From Tunicatimonas sp964551335 (GTDB taxonomy: Bacteria; Bacteroidota; Bacteroidia; Cytophagales; Cyclobacteriaceae): a stretch of 64,000 nt of DNA. The stretch is taken from the NCBI GenBank assembly GCA_964551335.1, contig CAZKCO010000036.1, positions 6,373-70,372 on the forward strand, written 5' to 3'. Positions 9,172-17,634 of the stretch are shown here, piece after piece. The position numbers were made by a program, and so were the translations under genes. Each line of letters begins with the position of its first letter. Position 1 is the first letter of the stretch. The notes beneath the pieces were generated by a model, which made no database searches, was not told where the DNA came from, and was given only the letters and a program-made list of their open reading frames with translations.

Positions 9172-9756
9172 TTGAAAGTAGGCTTATTTTTCGGATCATT
9201 CAATCCTATTCATACCGGGCACTTAATTGTTGCCAATATAGTACGAGAGTATTCTGACCTGGATCAAGTCTGGTTTGTAGTTTCTCCCCAGAACCCTTTT
9301 AAAAAGCAACATTCGCTACTAAATGAGATTGATCGGTTACGAATGGTGGAGCTAGCAGTGGAAGATAACTTCAATCTTCGGGCCTGTAACGCTGAGTTTA
9401 GTATGCCCAAACCAAGTTACACTATCGATACGCTAGTGTATCTTCAGGAACGTTACCCACAGCATCAGTTCAGTTTAGTAGCCGGAAGTGATGTTCTTAC
9501 TCACCTGCACCGGTGGAAAAATGCCAACGAAATTTTACGTCAGGCTAACGTTTGGGTCTATCCGCGTCCGAATGTAGCGGTTGAAAAAATAAAACCCGAA
9601 ATCAAGGACCATCCGAAAATCAAAAAAGTGGAAGCCCCATTACTGGAAATTTCAGCGACGTTTATCCGAAAATGTATTCAGGATGATGTATCCATCAAAT
9701 ACCTTGTACCTGATTTGGTAGCCGAGTATATTCACAGCCGAAAACTCTATTTATAA
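9172..9756 (+). CDS. nadD: Nicotinate-nucleotide adenylyltransferase
   Basis: 194 residues, typical for NadD. The enzyme transfers AMP from ATP to nicotinate mononucleotide in NAD synthesis. The nucleotidyltransferase motif GSFNPIHTGH lies at residues 8-17, and the ISATFIRKCI motif lies near residue 161. Translation must begin at the TTG at 9172, because the only upstream in-frame ATG (9151) is followed by a stop at 9160-9162 and the family motif sits close to the N-terminus. It is nine bases behind the fasciclin lipoprotein gene and converges on frr. Confidence 0.93.
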   Translation: MKVGLFFGSFNPIHTGHLIVANIVREYSDLDQVWFVVSPQNPFKKQHSLLNEIDRLRMVELAVEDNFNLRACNAEFSMPKPSYTIDTLVYLQERYPQHQFSLVAGSDVLTHLHRWKNANEILRQANVWVYPRPNVAVEKIKPEIKDHPKIKKVEAPLLEISATFIRKCIQDDVSIKYLVPDLVAEYIHSRKLYL

Positions 9757-9826
9757 AATATCACACTTGGGTATTGATCTTTATTGAGCAGTTCTACCCG
9801 AACTCTACAAAACACGAACATATAAG

Positions 9827-10390
9827 CTACACCGTCATGATTTCCTTCTCCTTTGATTGGAAAAGGTCATCAATTTGGTTAGTAAACTGGTCGGTAAGTT
9901 CCTGAACCTTATCTTCGCCGCGTTTCACTTCGTCTTCAGACACGTGATCCTTTAGTAATTCATGGATCTGGTCTTTGGTGTCCTTGCGCACATTGCGGAC
10001 ACTGACCTTACCGTTTTCAGCCTCGTGCTTAGCCTGCTTCACCAACTGTATCCGACGCTCTTCGGTAAGAGGAGGGATGTTTAAACGAATTACTTCACCA
10101 TCGTTCTGCGGATTGAGGCCCAAATCAGAATTAATGATAGCCCGTTCCAGTTCGCCTAGCAGGTTTTTCTCCCAAGGCTTTACCATAATAGTTCGGGCGT
10201 CGGGAGTGGTGACTGAAGCAACCTGGTTTATCGGGGTAGGGTTGCCGTAGTAAGGTACCATCAATCCATCCAGCATATTGGGAGAAGCTTTGCCCGCCCG
10301 TATTTTCCTGAATTCCTGTTGGACGTGCTCCACAGAATGCTGCATCAGGGTTTTGGCTTCGTCAAGGTATAGTTCTATTTCTTCAACCAT
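9827..10390 (-). CDS. frr: Ribosome recycling factor
   Basis: 187 residues, the normal length. RRF works with EF-G to split the post-termination ribosome. Motifs seen are FRKIRAGKASPNMLDG (about residues 27-42), the PINQVASVTTPDARTI segment and the C-terminal three-helix bundle with RNVRKDTKDQIHEL. It lies 77 bases downstream of pyrH on the same strand, the usual pyrH-frr pairing in bacteria. Confidence 0.96.
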   Translation of the reverse strand: MVEEIELYLDEAKTLMQHSVEHVQQEFRKIRAGKASPNMLDGLMVPYYGNPTPINQVASVTTPDARTIMVKPWEKNLLGELERAIINSDLGLNPQNDGEVIRLNIPPLTEERRIQLVKQAKHEAENGKVSVRNVRKDTKDQIHELLKDHVSEDEVKRGEDKVQELTDQFTNQIDDLFQSKEKEIMTV

Positions 10391-10467
10391 GGGGTAAAAA
10401 GTTAGGTGTCAGTTATTGTAACTTGAAGCAGTGAACTTACTAAAAAATTCAAAAAATTGTTTTATTC

Positions 10468-11172
10468 CTAGTTAATTAGGGTTCCAACCTCCTGCCCGCT
10501 AATTAGATTAAACAAGTTTCCCGGCTTATTCATATCAAAAACGATGATCGGCAAATTGTTTTCCTGACAGAGTGTGAAGGCAGTCATATCCATCACGTTT
10601 AGCTTCTTCTGGTAAACTTCGGTGAAGGTAATGGTTGAGAACCGCTTGGCTGAAGGGTCTTTTTCAGGATCGGCGGTATACACTCCGTCCACCCGGGTTC
10701 CCTTTAGTACTACATCGGCTTCAATCTCAATAGCCCGCAGGCTGGCGGTAGAGTCGGTAGTAAAATAAGGGTTACCAGTACCGGCGCCGAAGATCACAAT
10801 GCGCCCTTTCTCTAAGTGTCGGATAGCTCGGCGACGAATAAAAGGCTCACAAACCTGTTCCATTTTAATGCCCGACATCAAACGGGTATAAACTCCGGTT
10901 TCTTCCAAGGCACTTTGCAAGGCCATACCGTTAATCACCGTCGCCAGCATCCCCATATAATCGCCTTGAACTCGGTCCATTCCCGAATTTTCGGCCTGCA
11001 CTCCTCGGAAAATGTTTCCACCACCAATTACGATCGCAATTTCTACTCCGGTGTCTTTCACGCGCTTGATCTCCTGAGCGTACTGAAGTATCCGTTGGGG
11101 ATCAATACCATATGGCTGGTTGCCCATGAGTGCCTCACCGCTAAGTTTTAGTAATATCCGCTGGTATTTCAT
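10468..11172 (-). CDS. pyrH: Uridylate (UMP) kinase
   Basis: 234 residues. It phosphorylates UMP to UDP in pyrimidine synthesis and belongs to the amino acid kinase family. Motifs include LLKLSGEALMG at the N-terminus, the IVIGGGNIFRG glycine loop at about residues 46-56, the uridine-site GDYMGMLATVINGMAL at about 70-85, and VFGAGTGNPYFTTDS-like residues near 130. It is paired with frr downstream and follows the biotin carrier gene by 117 bases. Confidence 0.96.
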   Translation of the reverse strand: MKYQRILLKLSGEALMGNQPYGIDPQRILQYAQEIKRVKDTGVEIAIVIGGGNIFRGVQAENSGMDRVQGDYMGMLATVINGMALQSALEETGVYTRLMSGIKMEQVCEPFIRRRAIRHLEKGRIVIFGAGTGNPYFTTDSTASLRAIEIEADVVLKGTRVDGVYTADPEKDPSAKRFSTITFTEVYQKKLNVMDMTAFTLCQENNLPIIVFDMNKPGNLFNLISGQEVGTLIN

Positions 11173-11289
11173 GAATTTATTGGTTGTTACCGAAGTGCCT
11201 ACTAATCGAGTGCAAGTAAGCGAAATTTAGCGAAAGCCTAGTCCGGGTGTAAGGAAAAAATGATTCTGATTTAAATTCAAAAACTGTAG

Positions 11290-11790
11290 CTAAGCAAAAG
11301 TGATGAGGATTTGATTTTTCTCAACACTCTGTCCAACCTGTACCTTCACTGAGGAAATCACACCTTCTACGGGAGATTTGATCGAGTTTTCCATTTTCAT
11401 TGCTTCTAGAGTCAATAATCGGTCGCCCGATTCAACCGTATCTCCTTCAGCAACGCTGATGCCGCGGATAAGTCCGGGCATGGGACTATGAATTTCTTTC
11501 ACACTAGCTTCTGCAGATGAATCCATCCCTAAATTTTCTAGCAACTTATCCAACTCCGACTTCAATTCTACGATCATGGTTTTTCCGTTTATATTTAGTT
11601 GGAATGTTTTTTTGGAGCGGTCAAAGGATAATACCTCAATTCGGTACGAGGTATTCTGATAGATTACATGGTAGATATTATTAGATAATGAGTAAACATC
11701 GATAGCAAGTTCTTCATTATCAATGCTGATTTTACCATTTTCCCTTAATACTTCGTAGGTAGTTTGATTATCGATGATGGCTTGGAGCAT
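11290..11790 (-). CDS. Biotin/lipoyl-binding carrier protein of an acyl-CoA carboxylase
   Basis: 166 residues. The C-terminal 70 residues form a biotinyl domain with the LEAMKMEN motif, Lys132 being the expected biotinylation site, preceded by the family start PMPGLIRGISVAEGD. The N-terminal half (about 1-90) resembles the linker domain that precedes the carrier in propionyl- or methylmalonyl-CoA carboxylase alpha chains. Such proteins ferry carboxybiotin between a biotin carboxylase and a carboxyltransferase. No biotin carboxylase lies beside it; a matching carboxyltransferase beta subunit is at 51541-53118. Partnering those two is an inference. Confidence 0.88.
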   Translation of the reverse strand: MLQAIIDNQTTYEVLRENGKISIDNEELAIDVYSLSNNIYHVIYQNTSYRIEVLSFDRSKKTFQLNINGKTMIVELKSELDKLLENLGMDSSAEASVKEIHSPMPGLIRGISVAEGDTVESGDRLLTLEAMKMENSIKSPVEGVISSVKVQVGQSVEKNQILITFA

Positions 11791-11934
11791 ATTTTTTTAA
11801 ATTCAAGTGCACTGCTGGGGCAATATAATCTCTTTTTTGATCTCTGGCCGATTTTTCACCTAACTAATCTTAATCATCTATTGGCTCAGATCATAAGCAG
11901 TAATATCATATTAATGATATTGCGGGTGCGGACT

Positions 11935-12261
11935 CTAATTATACAGTCGCTCAGTGGGTTTACCGTAAAAAATAAAGTCACAATAGTCCAACAAAACTGG
12001 CCAATCCTCTTCATTCTGATTGTGGCCTCCGTACCGCCAATGAATGGCTTGATGATCAGGCACGCCTGGCGAACCAAAAACAAACTGGGCGGCTTGGTAA
12101 GTAAGGTAAGTGCCGTAGGAGTTGACCCAATAATCCTGGCGGGCGTGGGTATTGATAATTGCTCGCGTCTCAACAAGGGCTTTAGCTGTATGGGCATTAA
12201 AATATTCAGACTTAATCGGTATTTTTGCCCGTTCAATTCGAGGCTGGCAACAAGCCCGTAT
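11935..12261 (-). pseudogene. Remnant of an alpha/beta-hydrolase (acetylxylan/glucuronoyl esterase-like), C-terminal part only
   Basis: On the minus strand a 108-codon open stretch, with no ATG, ends at the TAG at 11937-11935 and is closed upstream by a TGA at 12264-12262. Its translation includes AKALVETRAIINTHARQDYW, then GTYLTYQAAQFVF, GVPDHQAIHWRYGGHNQNEE and DWPVLLDYCDFIFYG. This is the familiar end of secreted carbohydrate esterases of the CE15/acetylxylan esterase type: a late beta-strand, the YWVN..GTYLTYQAA helix and the catalytic-His loop GGHN..EDW. The nucleophile half is absent and the upstream sequence shows no continuation, so I read it as a truncated gene. The exact esterase class is uncertain. 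Confidence 0.65.
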
Positions 12262-12314
12262 TCAACTCGTTACTAATCTGATTCCTGAAGTATAACTTGG
12301 TAGTCTAAATTCTT

Positions 12315-14903
12315 ATGAGGAAATTGAAAATGCGGTTTTTGGTAATCTGGGTGACAACAATCATGATTCTTTCAGCCTGTAAAGTAGAGCAGATTACTAC
12401 TACTACCCCTGCTGATGTTTCTAACTCCAGCCAAACTGACTCAGTATCACTCGATACTATTTCAGTCCCTGACGAGACAGAGCAAGAGCTAGTATTACCC
12501 TACCAGGCCTCCGATACCCGGGAGCATGATTTGTTGCATACCAAACTGGAAGTGAGTTTTGATTGGGACCAACATCGGTTAAACGGGATTGCCACCTTAC
12601 AACTTACTCCTTATTTTTATCCTCAATCCTCGCTTACTCTCGATGCCAAAGGGTTCGATATCCACTCCGTTGAGCTGGTAAATAATCAGTCCGGAAGCGG
12701 CAGCCTACAACCCTTGTATTACGAATACGATAGTCTACTACTTACTATCACATTAGACAAAACCTACACTCGGGAAGAGTCTTACTGGGTTAAGATTAAA
12801 TATACGGCCAAGCCCGATGAGTTTGAAGCCGGGGGCAGTGAAGCGATTAGTTCTGACAAGGGGTTATACTTTATTGATGAACCTTCGCCCCAAATCTGGA
12901 CCCAAGGAGAGACCGAAGCTAATTCTCGCTGGTTTCCCACCATTGACTCTCCCAACGAGCGCTGTACCCAGGAGATGTTCATTACGGTTGATAATCGCTA
13001 CGTGACCCTTTCCAATGGTACACTGGTATACTCTCAGGTCTCGGAAGATGAGTCAGAGGGTGATAGTCAAGAACTCCGTACTGATTATTGGAAAATGGAT
13101 CAACCTCACGCTCCTTACTTGTTTATGATGGCAGTAGGTGAGTTTGCGGTAGTTGAGGATGAGTGGCAGGATTTATCCGTCAATTACTACCTTGATTCTG
13201 CTTACGCACCTTACGCCCGGGATATCTTCGGACGAACTCCCGAAATGCTCACTTTTTTCTCGGACAAAACCGGAGTAGAATATCCCTGGCCGAAATATTC
13301 GCAAGTAGTGGTACAAGATTTTGTTTCGGGAGCGATGGAAAACACTACTGCTTCAGTATTCTACGATGCCCTACTGGTTGATGACCGGGAACTGCTTGAT
13401 GAGCATTGGGACGGAATTATCGCCCACGAACTCTTTCACCACTGGTTCGGGAATCTGGTGACTTGCGAGTCTTGGGCTAACCTGCCTCTTAATGAATCCT
13501 TTGCTACCTACGGTGAATATCTTTGGCATGAGCATTTCTACGGAATTAAGGAAGCGGAATATGCTCGTTGGGAGCAGCTTCAAAATTATCTGGCCGAAGC
13601 GGAAGAAAAACAGGTTGACCTAATCCGGTACCGCTACAGCGACCGGGAGGATATGTTTGACCGCCACTCTTACGATAAGGGGAGTCTGATATTGCATATG
13701 TTGCGTAACTATATTGGAGATGAAGCCTTTTTTGCCGCCCTGAAAAAGTACCTCAATCAACATGCCTACACTTCAGTAGAAATTCATAACCTCCGAATGG
13801 CTTTTGAGGAAGTGACCGGGCAAGACCTGAACTGGTTCTTCAATCAGTGGTTTTTGGATTCTGGTCATCCAGTATTTGACGTTGACCATCAGTACCAGAA
13901 TGGTGTTTTGAAAATAAATATCAGCCAGCAGCAGGATTTAGAAATTACTCCTCTCTATCAGATTCCGGTGGTAGTGGATGTCTGGGTAAACGATACCCGT
14001 CAGAGTTACGAATTATGGATTAGTAATATCGAGCAGGAATTTGAGATACCCCTTATTGAAGCACCTCAACTCGTGTTGTTTGATCCGGATGCTTCACTAC
14101 TTGCCGAAGTATCGCACGCGAAGTCAGCCAGCGAGTGGGCTTACCAATTTCGGAACACCAATTCGTTCATTCTCCAATTAAATAGTCTACAAGCCCTAGT
14201 GAATGATTCAACAGCTACCATGAGTGGCCAAATACTCAACGAGGCGCTCACTGATGACTTCTGGGTTATCCGCCGCTTGGCAATAAACGCATTGGAAAGT
14301 CAGCTTTCCGAAAAGGATACTTTGCAGTTAAAACAACTGGTTCAGTTGGCGTCTACCGACAAAAAATCACTGGTTCGAGCCGATGCCATCAACGCTTTGG
14401 CTACCGTAAATCCTGAACCATACCAGGGCTTATTCTTGAATTCAATACAGGACTCCAGCTATGCCGTGGTAGGAACAGCTATTGCGGCCTATGCTCAAAC
14501 CTCTGCCCCCGACAAAAATTTGGTCTTTACTCCATTTTCGGATTATCAGAACTTCAATGTGGTGATGGCTTTAGCTGATTACTATGTAGCCAACGCAATT
14601 GAAGGTAAGCTTGACTGGTTTCAACTAAAGGCTGAAGAAGTATCAGAAGAGACATTGTATTACTTATTGAATTATATGGCTCAGTATATGGCCATCATGA
14701 ACGAGCCCTCGCTGTTAGAAAAAGGTATTCCAGTACTAGCCGACTACGCTCGTAATCATCCGAAATATTACATCCGCCTGACGGCCTACCGAGGATTACT
14801 ATTTTTTAGCGAAAACCCGGACGTTGCAGCATTAATCAAGTCAATTGAGGAGAACGAAAAGGATGAAAAACTTCGGAAATTGTATCAATCTAACGTATAC
14901 TAA
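12315..14903 (+). CDS. M1 family aminopeptidase lipoprotein
   Basis: 862 residues. A lipoprotein signal ends in ILSAC (Cys at about residue 22). The gluzincin core is complete: GAMEN at about residues 339-343, the zinc motif HELFHH (His371, Glu372, His375) and the third ligand Glu394 in LNESFATYGEY. The enzyme is expected to remove N-terminal residues from peptides, probably in the periplasm or on the outer-membrane face. Residues about 600-860 form a helical, HEAT-like C-terminal region with no catalytic motifs. It begins MRKLKMRF, so either Met could be used. It stands alone between the hydrolase remnant and the tRNA cluster. Confidence 0.93.
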   Translation: MRKLKMRFLVIWVTTIMILSACKVEQITTTTPADVSNSSQTDSVSLDTISVPDETEQELVLPYQASDTREHDLLHTKLEVSFDWDQHRLNGIATLQLTPYFYPQSSLTLDAKGFDIHSVELVNNQSGSGSLQPLYYEYDSLLLTITLDKTYTREESYWVKIKYTAKPDEFEAGGSEAISSDKGLYFIDEPSPQIWTQGETEANSRWFPTIDSPNERCTQEMFITVDNRYVTLSNGTLVYSQVSEDESEGDSQELRTDYWKMDQPHAPYLFMMAVGEFAVVEDEWQDLSVNYYLDSAYAPYARDIFGRTPEMLTFFSDKTGVEYPWPKYSQVVVQDFVSGAMENTTASVFYDALLVDDRELLDEHWDGIIAHELFHHWFGNLVTCESWANLPLNESFATYGEYLWHEHFYGIKEAEYARWEQLQNYLAEAEEKQVDLIRYRYSDREDMFDRHSYDKGSLILHMLRNYIGDEAFFAALKKYLNQHAYTSVEIHNLRMAFEEVTGQDLNWFFNQWFLDSGHPVFDVDHQYQNGVLKINISQQQDLEITPLYQIPVVVDVWVNDTRQSYELWISNIEQEFEIPLIEAPQLVLFDPDASLLAEVSHAKSASEWAYQFRNTNSFILQLNSLQALVNDSTATMSGQILNEALTDDFWVIRRLAINALESQLSEKDTLQLKQLVQLASTDKKSLVRADAINALATVNPEPYQGLFLNSIQDSSYAVVGTAIAAYAQTSAPDKNLVFTPFSDYQNFNVVMALADYYVANAIEGKLDWFQLKAEEVSEETLYYLLNYMAQYMAIMNEPSLLEKGIPVLADYARNHPKYYIRLTAYRGLLFFSENPDVAALIKSIEENEKDEKLRKLYQSNVY

Positions 14904-14944
14904 AATTCTGCTTAAAGTTTTTTGCAATTTCTTTGTAACTATCA

Positions 14945-14975
14945 TTTGAATATACAGAAAAAGGCTTTACTTTTG
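14945..14975 (+). promoter_or_regulatory. Promoter for the tRNA-tuf operon
   Basis: TTTG at 14945-14948, 19 bases, then TACTTTTG at 14968-14975, an exact fit to the Bacteroidota TTTG-N19-TAnnTTTG pattern. It lies 65 bases before tRNA-Tyr and is the only clear promoter ahead of tRNA-Tyr, tRNA-Gly, tRNA-Thr and tuf. Confidence 0.75.
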
Positions 14976-15040
14976 CCCTTCCATTAAAAATAGTGGTCTA
15001 AATACTGTTTTTTTCACTATTTATTTACATGGGGTATTAA

Positions 15041-15122
15041 GGGGAGATACCGAAGCGGTCAAACGGGGCAGACTGTAAATCTGTTGGCTCAGCCTTCGTA
15101 GGTTCGAATCCTGCTCTCCCCA
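15041..15122 (+). tRNA. tRNA-Tyr (anticodon GTA)
   Basis: 82 bases with a closed acceptor stem (GGGGAGA with TCTCCCC), a discriminator A at 15122, a long class II variable arm, the anticodon loop CTGTAAA with GTA at 15075-15077, and a GGTTCGAATCC T arm. The 3' CCA is not encoded. Confidence 0.97.
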
Positions 15123-15184
15123 CTTTATCAAATCTGTTTTTGAAGCGAATTTTTCCGGTAGGGTTGGTGTTAAAGCAGATGCAT

Positions 15185-15257
15185 GCGGGAGTAGCTCAAT
15201 TGGTAGAGCGACAGCCTTCCAAGCTGTAGGTTGCGGGTTCGAGACCCGTCTCCCGCT
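15185..15257 (+). tRNA. tRNA-Gly (anticodon TCC)
   Basis: 73 bases, acceptor stem GCGGGAG with CTCCCGC, anticodon loop CTTCCAA with TCC at 15218-15220, and T arm GGGTTCGAGACCC. CCA is not encoded. It is the second gene of the tRNA-tuf cluster. Confidence 0.97.
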
Positions 15258-15279
15258 CTTACTAATGATTTAATGTAGC

Positions 15280-15327
15280 AATGATTAATGACTAATGTAT
15301 TTCATTAATCGTTAGTCATCAATCATT
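15280..15327 (+). repeat. Imperfect inverted repeat between tRNA-Gly and tRNA-Thr
   Basis: Arms 15280-15297 and 15310-15327 are 18 bases each with two mismatches (both G-T compatible in RNA) and a 12-base loop. An outer TAATG at 15271-15275 can also pair with CATTA at 15331-15335. The element is AT-rich and has no T tract, so it is not a standard terminator. It may be an RNA processing site or a small palindromic repeat. Confidence 0.6.
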
Positions 15328-15343
15328 ATTCATTACAAGAGCG

Positions 15344-15415
15344 GCCGACGTAGCTCAGGGGTAGAGCGCTTCCTTGGTAAGGAAGAGGTCACGGGTTCAA
15401 ATCCCGTCGTTGGCT
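15344..15415 (+). tRNA. tRNA-Thr (anticodon GGT)
   Basis: 72 bases, acceptor GCCGACG with CGTTGGC (one G-T pair), anticodon loop TTGGTAA with GGT at 15376-15378, T arm CGGGTTCAAATCCCG. CCA is not encoded. It ends 63 bases before the tuf start codon, as is common in bacterial tRNA-tuf operons. Confidence 0.97.
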
Positions 15416-15478
15416 CAAACGTTTTTTGGGTTTTCCCTTGATTTCGTTACATATTGATCACTGAAACTGTTTTTTAAC

Positions 15479-16666
15479 ATGGCTAAAGAAACCTTTGACC
15501 GTTCCAAACCGCACTTAAATATCGGTACTATTGGACACGTTGACCACGGTAAAACTACATTAACTGCTGCTATCACCACCGTTTTGGCTGGAAAGGGACT
15601 AGCAGAACTAAAAGACTTCGCATCTATTGATAATGCTCCTGAAGAAAAAGAACGGGGTATTACCATTAATACTTCTCACGTTGAATATCAAACTGAGAAC
15701 CGACATTACGCGCACGTTGACTGTCCCGGTCACGCCGACTATGTAAAAAACATGGTTACTGGTGCAGCTCAAATGGACGGGGCTATCTTGGTAGTAGCTG
15801 CTACTGACGGTCCTATGCCCCAAACTCGCGAGCACATTCTATTGGCTCGTCAGGTAGGTGTTCCTGCCATCGTAGTATTCATGAACAAGGTGGATTTGGT
15901 CGATGACGCTGAGCTTCTTGAGCTAGTTGAGATGGAAATCCGCGAATTGCTTTCTTTCTACGAGTTTCCTGGTGATGATATTCCAGTAATCCAAGGCTCT
16001 GCTTTGGGCGCCCTTAATGGCGAAGCTCAGTGGGTTGAGAAAGTAGAGGATTTGATGAATGCGGTGGATGAATACATTCCTATGCCCGAGCGTCTGGTTG
16101 ACCTAGACTTCTTAATGCCAGTAGAGGATGTGTTCTCCATTACGGGCCGAGGAACGGTAGCAACCGGAAGAATTGAGCGCGGAGTTATTAACTCGGGTGA
16201 TCCGGTTGAAATTTTAGGTATGGGAGCTGAGAATCTTAAGTCTACTGTAACTGGAGTTGAAATGTTCCGTAAGATTCTTGACCGTGGTGAAGCGGGTGAT
16301 AATGTGGGACTTCTACTACGTGGTATTGAAAAGACTCAGATCCGTCGCGGAATGGTGATAGCTAAGCCTGGTTCGGTTACTCCTCATGCTAAATTCAAAG
16401 CGGAGGTATACGTTCTGTCGAAAGAAGAAGGTGGACGTCACACTCCATTCTTTAAAAAGTACCGTCCTCAGTTCTATTTCCGTACTACTGACGTAACCGG
16501 TGAGATCACTCTTCCCGATAACGTAGAGATGGTAATGCCTGGTGATAACGTTTCTATTACCGTAGAATTGATCGCGCCAGTTGCTATGGAAAAAGGGTTA
16601 CGTTTCGCAATTCGCGAAGGTGGCCGTACCGTTGGTGCGGGTCAGGTAACTGAAATTACCGACTAA
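15479..16666 (+). CDS. tuf: Elongation factor Tu
   Basis: 395 residues. EF-Tu carries aminoacyl-tRNA to the ribosome as a GTP complex. The GTPase motifs are present: GHVDHGKT at residues 19-26, DCPGH near 81-85 and NKVD near 136-139, with the RGITI switch I segment and the two beta-barrel domains behind. It sits inside a cluster with three tRNA genes before it and tRNA-Trp after it, rather than after fusA, an arrangement common in Bacteroidota and several other phyla. Confidence 0.98.
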   Translation: MAKETFDRSKPHLNIGTIGHVDHGKTTLTAAITTVLAGKGLAELKDFASIDNAPEEKERGITINTSHVEYQTENRHYAHVDCPGHADYVKNMVTGAAQMDGAILVVAATDGPMPQTREHILLARQVGVPAIVVFMNKVDLVDDAELLELVEMEIRELLSFYEFPGDDIPVIQGSALGALNGEAQWVEKVEDLMNAVDEYIPMPERLVDLDFLMPVEDVFSITGRGTVATGRIERGVINSGDPVEILGMGAENLKSTVTGVEMFRKILDRGEAGDNVGLLLRGIEKTQIRRGMVIAKPGSVTPHAKFKAEVYVLSKEEGGRHTPFFKKYRPQFYFRTTDVTGEITLPDNVEMVMPGDNVSITVELIAPVAMEKGLRFAIREGGRTVGAGQVTEITD

Positions 16667-16677
16667 TTATAAATTTT

Positions 16678-16729
16678 GAGAAATGAAACATGGGATAAGA
16701 AACTTCTTATCTCATGTTTTGTGTTTCTC
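16678..16729 (+). terminator. Strong hairpin after tuf (terminator or processing site)
   Basis: Arms 16687-16701 and 16704-16718 pair almost perfectly (15 bases, one G-T pair), extended outward by GAGAAA at 16678-16683 with TTTCTC at 16724-16729. A TTTTGTGTTT stretch follows the core stem. It could reduce read-through from tuf or mark a cut site before tRNA-Trp. Confidence 0.55.
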
Positions 16730-16746
16730 ATGTCGTATTATACGAT

Positions 16747-16819
16747 ACGGGTGTAGCTCAGCTGGTAGAGCAACGGTCTCCAAAACCGTAGGTCGTGAGT
16801 TCGAATCTTACCGCCCGTG
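16747..16819 (+). tRNA. tRNA-Trp (anticodon CCA)
   Basis: 73 bases, acceptor ACGGGTG with CGCCCGT (one T-G pair), discriminator G, anticodon loop CTCCAAA with CCA at 16780-16782. It lies 12 bases before secE, the standard tRNA-Trp-secE-nusG order. A 13-base palindrome (16733-16745) sits directly upstream. Confidence 0.97.
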
Positions 16820-16831
16820 CTAAAATGAAGC

Positions 16832-17029
16832 ATGCGTATGAATAATGTTGTTGAATTTATTAGAGCTTCTTATCATGAAATGAAAGATAAGGTTACTTGG
16901 CCTGCTTATTCATCTCTACAACGGAGTTCGTTTCTAGTATTGATAGCTTCATTAATCTTTGCATTGCTCATAGGGGTCATTGATCTCGGATTCGAAAATG
17001 CGATGAAATGGTTTTATAACGCATTTTAA
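16832..17029 (+). CDS. secE: Preprotein translocase subunit SecE
   Basis: 65 residues, the short one-span form of SecE. The amphipathic helix (SYHEMKDKVTWPAYSSLQRS, about residues 13-32) carries the conserved VTWP motif, and a single membrane segment covers about 34-54. SecE clamps SecY in the inner-membrane translocon. Either Met1 (16832) or Met3 (16838) could be the start. nusG follows after 20 bases. Confidence 0.95.
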   Translation: MRMNNVVEFIRASYHEMKDKVTWPAYSSLQRSSFLVLIASLIFALLIGVIDLGFENAMKWFYNAF

Positions 17030-17049
17030 GATCTCTGGATACAACAACT

Positions 17050-17634
17050 ATGGCAGATCCTAAGTGGTACGTGATACGCGCAGTAAGCGGAAAAGAGCGA
17101 AAGGTTAGAGAATATCTTGAGCACGAAATAAAGGTTAATAAGCTTGAAGAATTCGTGCCGCAGGTCATTATTCCTTCCGAGAAGGTAATGGAAATGCGTA
17201 ATGGCAAGAAACGTGTGCGGGAACGTCAGTTCTTTCCGGGCTATATTATTGTGTCAGCAGATCTAAAGAATGGAGAAGTTCTTCATATGATCAATAATGT
17301 ACCTAATGTTATTGGTTTTTTGAGCGCTAAAGGAACTAGTACTGCTCGCTCACAAGAACCGCCTGTACCATTAAGGGAGTCGGAAATCAACCGAATTCTC
17401 GGACGAGTAGACGAGGCTGAGGAGGAAGATATAAAAATGGAAACTCCTTATATAGAAGGAGAGGAAGTGAAAGTAATGGATGGGCCGTTTAGCGGCTTTA
17501 TCGGTAACATTGAGGAGATATTTGAGGAGCGTCGGAAGCTTAAGGTAATGGTGAAGATTTTCGGCCGGAATACCCCGGTAGAATTAAATTACATGCAAGT
17601 AGAGAAAGTAGATAACAGTAGTAGCAATGGCTAA
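17050..17634 (+). CDS. nusG: Transcription termination/antitermination factor NusG
   Basis: 194 residues. The NGN domain (WYVIRAVSGKERKVREYLE at the N-terminus, then FFPGYIIV near 59-66) binds the RNA polymerase clamp, and the C-terminal KOW domain (EGEEVKVMDGPFSGFIG, about residues 136-152) contacts ribosomal S10 or Rho. The last eight bases overlap rplK, so the two are translationally coupled. Confidence 0.97.
   Translation: MADPKWYVIRAVSGKERKVREYLEHEIKVNKLEEFVPQVIIPSEKVMEMRNGKKRVRERQFFPGYIIVSADLKNGEVLHMINNVPNVIGFLSAKGTSTARSQEPPVPLRESEINRILGRVDEAEEEDIKMETPYIEGEEVKVMDGPFSGFIGNIEEIFEERRKLKVMVKIFGRNTPVELNYMQVEKVDNSSSNG

Noticed and set aside
11886..12236. Minus-strand open frame of 116 codons with an ATG
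   Set aside because: It is in a different frame from the hydrolase homology, which lies in the frame ending at 11935; its own translation looks like no protein family.
11764..12276. Plus-strand open frame of 170 codons
   Set aside because: It begins inside the start of the biotin carrier gene and runs antisense to the hydrolase remnant; no family features.
15258..15343. Intrinsic terminator between tRNA-Gly and tRNA-Thr
   Set aside because: The hairpin has no T tract and tRNA-Thr and tuf follow without another clear promoter.
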